Of a DNA stretch of 9,812 nt, positions 1-6,443 are shown in pieces. The translations under genes and the position numbers were made by a program. Source of the DNA: JAOABV01 sp964473505 (GTDB lineage: Bacteria; Hydrothermota; Tepidihabitantia; Tepidihabitantales; CAIPLT01). The notes under the pieces were generated by a model, which had not been told where the DNA came from, made no database searches, and saw only the letters and a list, made by a program, of their open reading frames with translations. Within the stretch, counting starts at the first letter, position 1. Every line of letters begins with the position of its first letter. The DNA lies in NCBI GenBank assembly GCA_964473505.1, contig CAYYPG010000080.1:1-9812 (forward strand), in the 5' to 3' direction.

Positions 1-79
1 AAAGGCTTTTAAGACAAGAAAAGAGTGTTTTAATTTAATTTATGCACATCCACCAATATGCTTATCGTCAGGTAACTTG

Positions 80-108
80 TTGGAAAACAATAATTCGAAT
101 AATATATT
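80..108 (+). promoter_or_regulatory. Weak candidate sigma-70 promoter upstream of EIID gene
   Basis: TTGGAA (80-85) and TATATT (103-108) are separated by 17 bases and lie about 50 bases before the EIID start. The -35 box matches 4 of 6 and the -10 box 5 of 6 consensus positions. In sequence this AT-rich such matches arise by chance, and the EIID gene may instead be transcribed with EIIB/EIIC genes lying off the left edge. No other gene could be supported in 1-156. Confidence 0.2.
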
Positions 109-156
109 CATCTCGAGCGTCAGTTAGTAACAAGACTCGTTTGGGTTCTTAATAAA

Positions 157-942
157 ATGTCGATGAGTAGTTGGGAAACTATAAAAGGTCTAATCGCCTT
201 ATTCTTTCTTCAGACGTCATGGTCTTATGCTGGTAAACAAACTTTAGGATTCCTATACGCCTGGATTTCTTTAATCAAGGATTCATCGGAGTTATCGGTT
301 GCTTTAGACAAAAATACATTAAAAAACCTAATTGGTAAAAAAACCGGATTTAACACTAACCCTTATTGTGCAGGTTTACTGTTGGGAATTGCCTTAAATA
401 ATGCGAATAATATCACCAAAGAATGGTTTGTATCATTGCAACATATATTAGGTGGTTTAGGCGATGAGTTCTTTTGGCGAACCTTACGGCCTTTGTTGCT
501 GGCAATTGCAACCCTGTTTTTAGCGATTGGTTACTATCAAAACAATTTGCGGATAACACCCTTAGGAATATTTAGGTTTGCGCCGTTATTATTTCTTGTT
601 CCCTATATAGTAATTACCCAATATGTAAGAATAAAAGGTTTAACCGATGGCATTCGGTATGGACAGCGTTCAACCGTTTTCTTAAATGATTTACGAAAAT
701 CATTAACTGTTTTGTATCATACATTAGCGTACATCTTAGGCGTATTAATAGTGCTTTTACCACCGATTGCTTCGTATAGTTTATCATCGCCGATCGCCAC
801 TATCACCACAGGTCTATTGTTTACGCTTTTTGTTCTATTACTAATTGCCCTTACTTTTGGCCTTTTAAGAAGTGATCGCCGAGCATCGTATCTGTTAATT
901 GCTGGACTCTTGATTTTTCTGATAATTAAGGTAATATTATGA
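157..942 (+). CDS. PTS system mannose/fructose/sorbose-family EIID membrane subunit
   Basis: Membrane subunit of a mannose-type phosphotransferase permease. With EIIC it forms the channel that carries sugar across the inner membrane while EIIAB phosphorylates it. Seen: the N-terminal family block LQTSWSYAGKQTLGFLYAW (residues about 18-36), FNTNPYCAGLLLGIAL (65-80) and LGDEFFWRTLRP (about 101-112). Hydrophobic segments follow at about 111-127, 141-156, 190-206, 217-235 and 244-260. The 261-residue length is slightly short but complete for the family. ATG 157 is taken as start; Met3 is an equally possible start and neither has a strong ribosome binding site. The stop overlaps the ATG of a 29-codon ORF, and HPr and enzyme I follow, which fits a PTS operon. 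EIIA, EIIB and EIIC are not in the window. The family call is firm; the substrate is not readable. Confidence 0.85.
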   Translation: MSMSSWETIKGLIALFFLQTSWSYAGKQTLGFLYAWISLIKDSSELSVALDKNTLKNLIGKKTGFNTNPYCAGLLLGIALNNANNITKEWFVSLQHILGGLGDEFFWRTLRPLLLAIATLFLAIGYYQNNLRITPLGIFRFAPLLFLVPYIVITQYVRIKGLTDGIRYGQRSTVFLNDLRKSLTVLYHTLAYILGVLIVLLPPIASYSLSSPIATITTGLLFTLFVLLLIALTFGLLRSDRRASYLLIAGLLIFLIIKVIL

Positions 943-1028
943 GTAAGATTCAAAAAAATGTCATTATTGGGAAAACAAATATCAACCGTCTCCGTATCGG
1001 ATTTATCCGAGAAGGATATTTTCTATAA
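939..1028 (+). CDS. Possible 29-residue ORF overlapping EIID stop (ATGA)
   Basis: An ATG overlaps the EIID stop codon in an ATGA arrangement, typical of translational coupling, and opens a 29-codon basic frame (begins MSKIQKNVII, ends REGYFL) closed by TAA at 1026-1028. I recognise no family. It occupies most of the 123-base gap before HPr. It could be a small coupled peptide, a leader that delivers ribosomes toward ptsH, or chance. An overlapping frame starting at ATG 958 runs into ptsH but looks like an artificial N-terminal extension. Confidence 0.25.
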   Translation: MSKIQKNVIIGKTNINRLRIGFIREGYFL

Positions 1029-1065
1029 TTTTGACGGTAGAACACAACTTGACACGAATTGTATT

Positions 1066-1326
1066 ATGATAACCGAAACGATAGTTATAAAAAATGAAGT
1101 TGGATTACATGCCCGACCGGCAGCTCAGTTTGTCAAGGTTGCCGAAAAATTTGCCTCAAAAGTTAGATTATGCAAGGATGGCATTTGGGTCAATGGTAAA
1201 AGTGTTTTAGGCATTTTGACTTTAGCCGCCGAAAAGGGCAGTCAAGTTATTTTAGAGGTTGATGGTGAGGATGAGCAGGATGCATTGAAAGAGTTAAAAA
1301 AAATTTTGGAAGGTGTTAATGACTAA
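1066..1326 (+). CDS. ptsH: HPr, phosphocarrier protein of the PTS
   Basis: Cytoplasmic phosphocarrier that takes phosphate from enzyme I and passes it to EIIA. Starting at ATG 1066 gives 86 residues, the normal HPr size. This places the phospho-accepting histidine exactly at residue 15 (VGLHARPAAQF) and the regulatory serine at residue 46 (NGKSVLGIL). The frame stays open upstream to ATG 958, but those 36 extra residues do not resemble HPr, so the shorter start is preferred. Its ribosome binding site is poor, so coupling to upstream translation is possible. The end overlaps ptsI by 8 bases. Ser46 with the following hydrophobic patch suggests control by an HPr kinase/phosphorylase, as in Firmicutes and Proteobacteria, but no hprK is visible here. 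Confidence 0.93.
   Translation: MITETIVIKNEVGLHARPAAQFVKVAEKFASKVRLCKDGIWVNGKSVLGILTLAAEKGSQVILEVDGEDEQDALKELKKILEGVND
1308..1313 (+). promoter_or_regulatory. Ribosome binding site deciding the ptsI start
   Basis: GGAAGG lies 5 bases before ATG 1319, inside the end of ptsH. An in-frame GTG at 1313 overlaps this site and would have no site of its own, so ATG 1319 is the better start. Confidence 0.55.
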
Positions 1327-3109
1327 AAAAGAACTAATTCTTCGAGGAATCCCGGTTTCACCCGGTTTTGCAATTGGCAAGGTATTTGTTTATAAGCGGT
1401 TTATTCCTAGTTATCGGGAGCGTATTATTGCTGATAGTGAAATTAAAAATGAGCTTGCTCGTTTTCAAAATGCAATTTTTGCGACCGAACGCGAACTTCG
1501 GTTTCTCCAGAATGAGATTCGTCAAGAGATGGGACAAGATTTGGCTGAACTAATCTCTTTACAAATTTCTTTGCTTTTAGACCAAGAACTGCTCCAAGAA
1601 ACGATTAATTTTATTGTAAACCATAAACGCAATGCGGAATTTGCCTATTCAGAAGTTTTAAAAAAGTATCTGATTCCTCTAAATGATGCGAAAACACCAT
1701 TTTTTAAAGAACGTTTAGCGGATATTATCGATGTTTCTACTCGAGTGTTGCGAAATATTTCCGGTGAAGAGTTGCCATCAATTTATGAAATTACACCGGG
1801 GTCAATTCTTGTGGCGTATGATTTGTTACCGTCAGAAGCCGCACTCTTAGACCCCAATCGCATTGCCGGTGTTGCTACAGAGGTTGGTGGCAAAACTTCC
1901 CATACCGCAATTATGACTAAGGGTAAAGAGATTCCTTGCGTAGTTGGAATTGAGCATTTAATGAAATCGGTCGCTTCACCTCCTTCTCAGATTATCCTTG
2001 ACGGTTCGCGCGGTCTATTAATCATCGAGCCTATGGAAAAACGGATTAGTTTTTACAAGAAAGAAATAGAACATATTAAAAAACAACGAAGTTATCTGGC
2101 ATCTCTTAAAGAATCGGAATCATCTACTTTAGATGGTAAATATATTGATATTTCGGCTAATATTGAGTTTGTGGCTGAAACTTTATCTGCTTTAGAAAAT
2201 GGTTGTCGAGGTATTGGATTATTTAGAACCGAATATTTATATTTAGCCAAAAGAGGACCAGTCTCAGAAGATGAACAAACATTAATTTATTCTGATGTTG
2301 CTGATAAAATGAAACCATACCCAGTTATCATTCGAACTTTTGATTTTGGTGGTGACAAATTAATCCCAGGATACTTTGAATCTAATCCGTTTTTAGGCTG
2401 GCGAGCAATACGATTGTGCTTTGATAATATGGAACTCTTCATGAATCAAATTAAAGCAATTCTCCGTGCGAACACTAAAGGCAATGTGAAATTGATGCTA
2501 CCGATGATATCCAGTATTGAAGAATTAAGAAAAGCCAAATTAATTATTGAACAAGCAAAAAATGACTTGAAAATCAAAGGAGTCTCTTTTGACCCAAATC
2601 TTGAAGTCGGTATAATGGTAGAAACTCCTTCTTGTGCTTTACTTGCCGAACATTTTGCTCAAGAATGTAACTTTTTTTCCATCGGCTCGAATGATTTAAC
2701 CCAATACACATTAGCAGTTGACCGCGATAATGACCGTGTGCAGAAACTTTATGACCATTTACATCCTGCGGTGTTAAAACTGATTAAACAGACCATTGAT
2801 GCCGCTCATAAAAATGGCATTTGGGTTGGTTTGTGTGGTGAATTTGCATCTGACCCATTTGGGGTAATTGTTTTAGTCGGATTGGGCATTGATGAATTGT
2901 CAATGGTGCCATTTGCAATTCCAGTGGCTAAAAAGATTATTCGAAGCATTGATTTTTCTACGGTTAAAGAAATTGCCCAACAATGCTTAAATATGACATC
3001 ACCTAAAGATGTTAGTGATTTTCTAAAAGAGAATATAAAGATTAAGTTTCCAGCATTAGCCAAATTTTTAAATGATTATAGTAGCACCAATAAACATAAT
3101 ACCAATTGA
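1319..3109 (+). CDS. ptsI: PTS enzyme I, phosphoenolpyruvate-protein phosphotransferase
   Basis: Transfers phosphate from phosphoenolpyruvate to HPr His15, the first step of the PTS, in the cytoplasm. The 596-residue protein is full length for the family (about 575), with a short polar C-terminal tail. Seen in order: the N-terminal GIPVSPGFAIGKVFVY strand; a helical HPr-binding region; the phosphohistidine segment GGKTSHTAIMTKG with active His at residue 195; the PEP-binding barrel with GIGLFRTEYLYL, RTFDFGGDK and MLPMISS; GSNDLTQYTLAVDRDN; and the GLCGEFASDP motif with the catalytic Cys at about 506. All catalytic positions are kept. It overlaps ptsH by 8 bases, so the two are almost certainly co-translated. 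Carbohydrate PTS enzyme I is favoured over the PtsP type because no GAF domain is present. Confidence 0.96.
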   Translation: MTKKELILRGIPVSPGFAIGKVFVYKRFIPSYRERIIADSEIKNELARFQNAIFATERELRFLQNEIRQEMGQDLAELISLQISLLLDQELLQETINFIVNHKRNAEFAYSEVLKKYLIPLNDAKTPFFKERLADIIDVSTRVLRNISGEELPSIYEITPGSILVAYDLLPSEAALLDPNRIAGVATEVGGKTSHTAIMTKGKEIPCVVGIEHLMKSVASPPSQIILDGSRGLLIIEPMEKRISFYKKEIEHIKKQRSYLASLKESESSTLDGKYIDISANIEFVAETLSALENGCRGIGLFRTEYLYLAKRGPVSEDEQTLIYSDVADKMKPYPVIIRTFDFGGDKLIPGYFESNPFLGWRAIRLCFDNMELFMNQIKAILRANTKGNVKLMLPMISSIEELRKAKLIIEQAKNDLKIKGVSFDPNLEVGIMVETPSCALLAEHFAQECNFFSIGSNDLTQYTLAVDRDNDRVQKLYDHLHPAVLKLIKQTIDAAHKNGIWVGLCGEFASDPFGVIVLVGLGIDELSMVPFAIPVAKKIIRSIDFSTVKEIAQQCLNMTSPKDVSDFLKENIKIKFPALAKFLNDYSSTNKHNTN

Positions 3110-3368
3110 TGATGCCGAGACCACAAATTAACTCTAATGCATATGAAATTGCGCATAAATACAGAGGTCAGCAATTAATATCAATAAACTAAACCAATGA
3201 GCAGAGAATAATTGTCAAAATCACCTACCTATGATACCAGAGAAAATATATGGATAATTATGAAGTGAACAAATATCCAGGATAATTTCCAGTATGAAAT
3301 CACAAATAAGCAATAATCGGGCAGATTTTTTTCCTTTGGCGTAAAATGATTTAATTGACAAAAGACCG

Positions 3369-4412
3369 ATGTTTAATTTAATCTATACCTTACCGGAACA
3401 AATACAGGACGCTTATAATCTCGCTCAAAAACATAAATTTAGTTCAAACTTGTTATCGCAACCGGTTAATATCGTTATTACCGGAATGGGTGGTTCAGGA
3501 ATTGGGGGTGAAATGCTCAAAAGTTTGTTTTGGGAGATTTTAGACATTCCGATTATTATTTCTCAGGAATATTCATTGCCCGCTTATGTTAAGCCTCAAA
3601 GTTTAGTCTTTGCGGTCAGTTATTCAGGAAATACCGAAGAGACATTGGAAAGTTTTGATGTAGCCCTTAAACGCAAATCTCGAATCGTCGCAATTACCAG
3701 TGGAGGTAAATTATTGGCATTATGTCAAAAACACCAAGTTGACTGTATTCAAATTCCAACTGGTATACCACCTCGCTGTGCAATTGGCTATTTGTTTATA
3801 CCTCAATTGATTACACTTGCTAAAATGGGTATTATTAAAAACACCTCGAAAGAGATTAAAGAGACGATAAACACACTAAAAGCCAAGCGCAATCAATATA
3901 ATCTGCGAGCCAAGACTTTAGCCAGAGAGTTAGTAAACACATTGCCGATTATCTATGCGACGAGTAATCTTTTTAAGCCTGTAGCATTGCGTTGGCAGGC
4001 ACAATTTAATGAAAATAGTAAGGTTTTTTGTCATAGCAATGTTTTTCCCGAATTAGACCACAATGAAATTGTTGGCATTACAGGTCGAAAAAATGTCGTA
4101 CATCCATATTATTTTCTGATTCTGATGGATGAAAAAGCCCATTATCGAAATCAACTGCGAGTTGATTTAACTTTAAAGATTATTAAATCTCAGTTAGGTG
4201 ATATCCAATATAAAAAGTTTTATGCTGATGGTCGCTCAGATTTGACTCGACTCTTTTCTTTAATAATGTTGGGCGATTTAATTAGTTTTTATTTAGGCCA
4301 GATGCAAAACATTGACCCGATGCCCGTCTTGGCAATTGATATTCTTAAAAGTAAACTATCCGCGATTGGCCAGCACCATAGAGAAGTATCTAAAATTAGG
4401 CGAAAAAAATAA
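3369..4412 (+). CDS. Bifunctional phosphoglucose/phosphomannose isomerase (SIS domain)
   Basis: Interconverts fructose-6-phosphate with glucose-6-phosphate and mannose-6-phosphate in the cytoplasm. Two SIS domains are visible. The first carries GMGGSGIGGEML (39-50) and VSYSGNTEETLESF (83-96), the phosphosugar-binding loops. Residues matching the known archaeal PGI/PMI active site are Arg136 (IPPRCAIGYLF), Glu215 (FNENSKVF) and His231 (PELDHNEIVG). A late DPMPVLAID block (316-324) is also family-typical. The 347-residue length fits the bacterial members of this family, which are slightly longer than the roughly 300-residue archaeal enzymes and unrelated in length to classical PGI. There is no clear ribosome binding site before ATG 3369. 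A 259-base gap separates it from ptsI, so it may have its own promoter. Placed between PTS and nucleotidyltransferase genes, it would link sugar uptake to glycolysis and NDP-sugar synthesis. Confidence 0.9.
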   Translation: MFNLIYTLPEQIQDAYNLAQKHKFSSNLLSQPVNIVITGMGGSGIGGEMLKSLFWEILDIPIIISQEYSLPAYVKPQSLVFAVSYSGNTEETLESFDVALKRKSRIVAITSGGKLLALCQKHQVDCIQIPTGIPPRCAIGYLFIPQLITLAKMGIIKNTSKEIKETINTLKAKRNQYNLRAKTLARELVNTLPIIYATSNLFKPVALRWQAQFNENSKVFCHSNVFPELDHNEIVGITGRKNVVHPYYFLILMDEKAHYRNQLRVDLTLKIIKSQLGDIQYKKFYADGRSDLTRLFSLIMLGDLISFYLGQMQNIDPMPVLAIDILKSKLSAIGQHHREVSKIRRKK

Positions 4413-4668
4413 CAAAAACTCTTATATATTATATTTGATTTTCAAAGAGTTAGACAAAATTAAACTAAAAGTTTTGATAAAAGATAATTTAGAAGATGTT
4501 AAAAGTAATTATTACTTTAACTAAAAACATACAATTATATGAGTACCTTGCGCATAAAAGAAAGAGTTAAGCAAACAAAAGATACTTATTCGTTTATTAA
4601 AAAACTGGCAATTAAAAATCTGTATGGATAATCAATGGTAAAAAAGACAGGATTCGGTCAATAATGCG

Positions 4669-4800
4669 CTAACAAAAGAACGCTGACAAAGTCAATATTG
4701 GTTCAAAAGGCATGAAATGCAAAAGCATAATTAATGGTTTTTTCTTGTAGGATTTGGTGTCTCATGAGCATTTTTCAGAAATCTCAACAATTTTGCCTGA
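4669..4800 (-). pseudogene. Decayed gene fragment, relic copy 1 (unknown family)
   Basis: Read on the minus strand, the open piece 4761-4669 contains KKKPLIMLLHFMPFEPILTLS and then stops. It is preceded by an in-frame TGA and a further matching stretch (SEKCS). Plus-strand 4682-4743 aligns without gaps to 6131-6192 with about 50 of 62 bases identical. Over the core, the minus-frame peptides LIMLLHFMPFEPILTLS and TIMLLHFMFSKPILTLS agree at 13 of 17 residues. Several base differences are synonymous in this frame (ATC/ATT, CTG/TTG twice, CCG/CCA). In the plus frame most differences hit codon positions 1 and 2. Both copies therefore descend from a minus-strand protein gene. The PILTLSEL segment resembles the start of a helix-turn-helix, but I do not recognise the family. 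Confidence 0.5.
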
Positions 4801-4867
4801 CAAGGGATAGGTCTGAGTTCAGGATCGAGTCCGGATTGGCTTTTTTTAGAATTGATTACACAAGGTC

Positions 4868-4896
4868 TTAGGTATTATGGGGTTAGTAATTATAGT
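4868..4896 (+). promoter_or_regulatory. Weak candidate promoter for the nucleotidyltransferase
   Basis: TTAGGT (4868-4873) and TATAGT (4891-4896) are 17 bases apart, about 22 bases before the start codon. The -10 box matches 5 of 6 and the -35 box is poor. It is plausible only because a 506-base gap makes read-through from upstream less certain. Confidence 0.2.
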
Positions 4897-4905
4897 AAAT
4901 TGTGA

Positions 4906-4912
4906 GAAAGGA
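4906..4912 (+). promoter_or_regulatory. Strong ribosome binding site
   Basis: GAAAGGA lies 6 bases before ATG 4919. It is the best such site on the plus strand of this window and fixes the start of the nucleotidyltransferase. Confidence 0.6.
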
Positions 4913-4918
4913 TAAAAT

Positions 4919-5893
4919 ATGTTCAAAGTAATTATTCCCACAGCAGGTGAGGGTCGTCGATTAAAGCCTCACACGCAAACTACTCCCAAAGTTTTGTTAA
5001 AAGTTGCGGGCAAACCAATTTTAGGCCATATCTTTGACCGATTAGCGACCTTAAATCCTTTAGAAATAATTGTGGTTGTCGGTGCTCAAGGCAAACAAAT
5101 TCAGCATTTTTTAACTCAAAACTATTCGCAAAAATTTCGTTTTGTCGAACAACAGAATCCGATGGGATTAGGTGATGCGATTAATCGTGTTGCCGACTAC
5201 GTCCAAGAAGAACCGGTGATGATTCTTTTAGGTGATACCATTCTGGATTTAGATTTTTCGTCTTTTATCGGCAAAGAAAATTTAGTTGGCGTCAAACCAG
5301 TTCCTGACCCGCAACGTTTCGGAATTGTAGAAACGCGCAGTGGTTATGTTACTCGCATTACAGAAAAGCCCCTTGAACCGAGAAGTAATTTAGCCTTAGT
5401 GGGCATCTATTATTTTACAAATGCCAAAGCTCTTTTTGATAACCTTAAAAAAATTATTAGCGAAGGCAGAAAAACTCGGGGAGAGTATCAATTATCCGAC
5501 GCCTTGCAAGAGATGATTGACAGCGGTATAAAAATTAAGACTTATCCAGTTGATTACTGGTTAGATTGTGGAACACCGGAAACATTAATCATAACTAATC
5601 GTTATTTACTTCAATCCAATCACTATTTTACTCCCCGAGAAAAAGTTGTAATTATTCCGCCGGTCTATATTGACGATTCGGCAATCATTGAGGAATCAGT
5701 AATTGGTCCGTTTGTTTCTATCTCCGAACAAGTTGAAATTCGGAATTGTATAATCCGTGATTCAATTATTAATCAGGATTCCTATGTTGAAAACTGTTTA
5801 CTTGAGGGCTCAATTTTAAGCGAAAATGCGGTTGTCCGCGAACGAGCTCGAAAACTTAATTTAGGTGCATTTTCAGAAATGGAACTGGGATAA
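4919..5893 (+). CDS. Sugar-1-phosphate nucleotidyltransferase with left-handed beta-helix C-terminus
   Basis: Makes an NDP-sugar and pyrophosphate from a sugar-1-phosphate and NTP. The N-terminal Rossmann-like domain (about 1-230) shows the nucleotide-binding signature TAGEGRRLKPHTQTTPK (8-24), the metal-binding LLGD with Asp106, TEKP with Lys150, GEYQLSDAL (188-196) and YWLDCGTPE with Asp216. From about 245 to 300, spaced I/V residues (VYIDDSAIIEESVIGPFVSI and following) read as a hexapeptide-type left-handed beta-helix. This layout fits the long glucose-1-phosphate thymidylyltransferase-like (RmlA/ST0452-like) and mannose-1-phosphate guanylyltransferase-like enzymes; base and sugar specificity cannot be decided from sequence alone. 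The helix is short, so acetyltransferase activity (GlmU-like) is unlikely. The next feature downstream is a 550-base gap, so it probably ends a transcript. Confidence 0.88.
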   Translation: MFKVIIPTAGEGRRLKPHTQTTPKVLLKVAGKPILGHIFDRLATLNPLEIIVVVGAQGKQIQHFLTQNYSQKFRFVEQQNPMGLGDAINRVADYVQEEPVMILLGDTILDLDFSSFIGKENLVGVKPVPDPQRFGIVETRSGYVTRITEKPLEPRSNLALVGIYYFTNAKALFDNLKKIISEGRKTRGEYQLSDALQEMIDSGIKIKTYPVDYWLDCGTPETLIITNRYLLQSNHYFTPREKVVIIPPVYIDDSAIIEESVIGPFVSISEQVEIRNCIIRDSIINQDSYVENCLLEGSILSENAVVRERARKLNLGAFSEMELG

Positions 5894-6108
5894 TCGGTGT
5901 TTAATTATAGACACGATACATCTAAAATGGAACAGGATCTTTGGTGGCTCTGGTTGATTTTGCATTAATATCTACCCTATGTTGTTCAGCGCAGATATTA
6001 AATAACTAAGTAGCATTCCGATGACTTTTAAAGTTTTCAGGTGACCCTTGTCCGAAGTCGCACCCCAACCTTGATGAGACCTTACAAAAGGATAAAGATA
6101 TACCTAAA

Positions 6109-6422
6109 CTATAATAAATTTCTAGAGAGTTCTGACAAAGTCAGTATCGGTTTAGAAAACATGAAATGCAGAAGCATGATTGTTGATTTTTTTATGGGCA
6201 TTGGTGGTTTTTTTGAATCTTTTTCAGAGTTTTCTTCTACAAACATTGACAATATCTCCTTAAATTCTTTTGGCTTTTCAGCAAGAGCATTGCTAATTTA
6301 TCAAGACGCTCAATGTTACAAGCCCAAATAATTACAACATCAAGATACAAACATTCTGGAATCCATCATACTTGTCTTGCAGAATCCGCCCAAATAATTA
6401 CAATATCAAGATACAAACCCAT
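6109..6422 (-). pseudogene. Decayed gene, relic copy 2 (unknown family)
   Basis: On the minus strand a frame begins at ATG 6422 (MGLYLDIVIIWADSARQV, then TGA). After a 66-base step the same wording returns (LYLDVVIIWACNIERLDKLA). A shift near 6290 then leads to a frame read from 6297 to 6109 containing EKPKEFKEILSMFVEENSEK, KKSTIMLLHFM and SKPILTLSELSRNL, ending at TAG. The lysine/glutamate-rich reading looks like real protein, and its core matches relic copy 1 with synonymous differences. The damage consists of one in-frame stop, one frameshift and an internal duplication. The C-terminal PILTLSELSRNL could start a winged helix-turn-helix, but the family is not recognised. The 5' end of this relic abuts the tgt start, so the two genes were once divergent. 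Confidence 0.45.
6322..6418. repeat. Two 31-bp direct repeats, 66-base period
   Basis: Positions 6322-6352 and 6388-6418 are identical except for one base (ACAACAT versus ACAATAT) and are separated by 35 bases. The period of 66 is 22 codons, and in the minus frame both copies read YLD(V/I)VIIWA, so this looks like an in-frame duplication inside the relic gene. Repeat and spacer sizes also resemble a minimal CRISPR unit, but there are only two copies and no cas gene. Confidence 0.6.
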
Positions 6423-6443
6423 AAAGAAAGACAATTACACCGT

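Larger units (their letters stand above)
4413..4918. other. 506-base intergenic region with a gene relic and a weak promoter
   Basis: The first about 250 bases are very AT-rich, with no supported gene; an out-of-frame ORF (4312-4524) there merely runs off the end of the isomerase gene. Positions 4669-4800 hold a decayed minus-strand gene fragment that has a diverged second copy near 6109-6297. The last 50 bases hold a weak candidate promoter and a good ribosome binding site for the nucleotidyltransferase. I saw no convincing terminator. Confidence 0.5.
5894..6443. other. 550-base intergenic region with relic gene copy 2 and direct repeats
   Basis: Positions 5894-6100 hold nothing I can name. 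A minus-strand frame from ATG 5965 (MQNQPEPPKILFHF...) stays open for about 29 codons but has no ribosome binding site. From 6109 to 6422 there is a decayed minus-strand gene related to the fragment at 4669-4800, including two 31-bp direct repeats. The plus-strand ORF 6041-6331 (GTG start, no ribosome binding site) is judged to be a shadow of that relic. No promoter for tgt stands out. Confidence 0.5.

Noticed and set aside
1..156. Short open frames at the left edge (for example 42-152 and an edge frame ending at 125)
   Set aside because: None has a ribosome binding site or resembles an EIIB or EIIC C-terminus. The serine/asparagine/arginine-rich readings look like noncoding DNA.
958..1065. 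36-residue N-terminal extension of HPr from ATG 958
   Set aside because: HPr is complete from ATG 1066 with His15 and Ser46 at their canonical numbers. The extension is unlike any HPr and has no ribosome binding site.
3110..3368. Minus-strand open frame (about 46 codons, contains ICDFILEIILDICSL) in the ptsI-isomerase gap
   Set aside because: It reads plausibly but has no ATG start or ribosome binding site and runs open into the antisense of the isomerase gene. There is no second copy to test it against, so it is not supported as a gene.
4312..4524. 70-codon ORF across the isomerase gene end
   Set aside because: It lies in another frame of the isomerase gene and simply continues into AT-rich intergenic sequence. 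It has no ribosome binding site and no family resemblance.
4813..4848. GC-richer segment followed by seven Ts as a terminator
   Set aside because: Only a four-pair stem (GGAT/GTCC) with mismatches forms, and it is not next to the T run.
6041..6331. 96-codon plus-strand ORF (GTG start)
   Set aside because: It has no ribosome binding site and overlaps the minus-strand relic. Comparison with the other relic copy shows changes mostly at codon positions 1 and 2 in this frame, and the other copy has an early stop in it.
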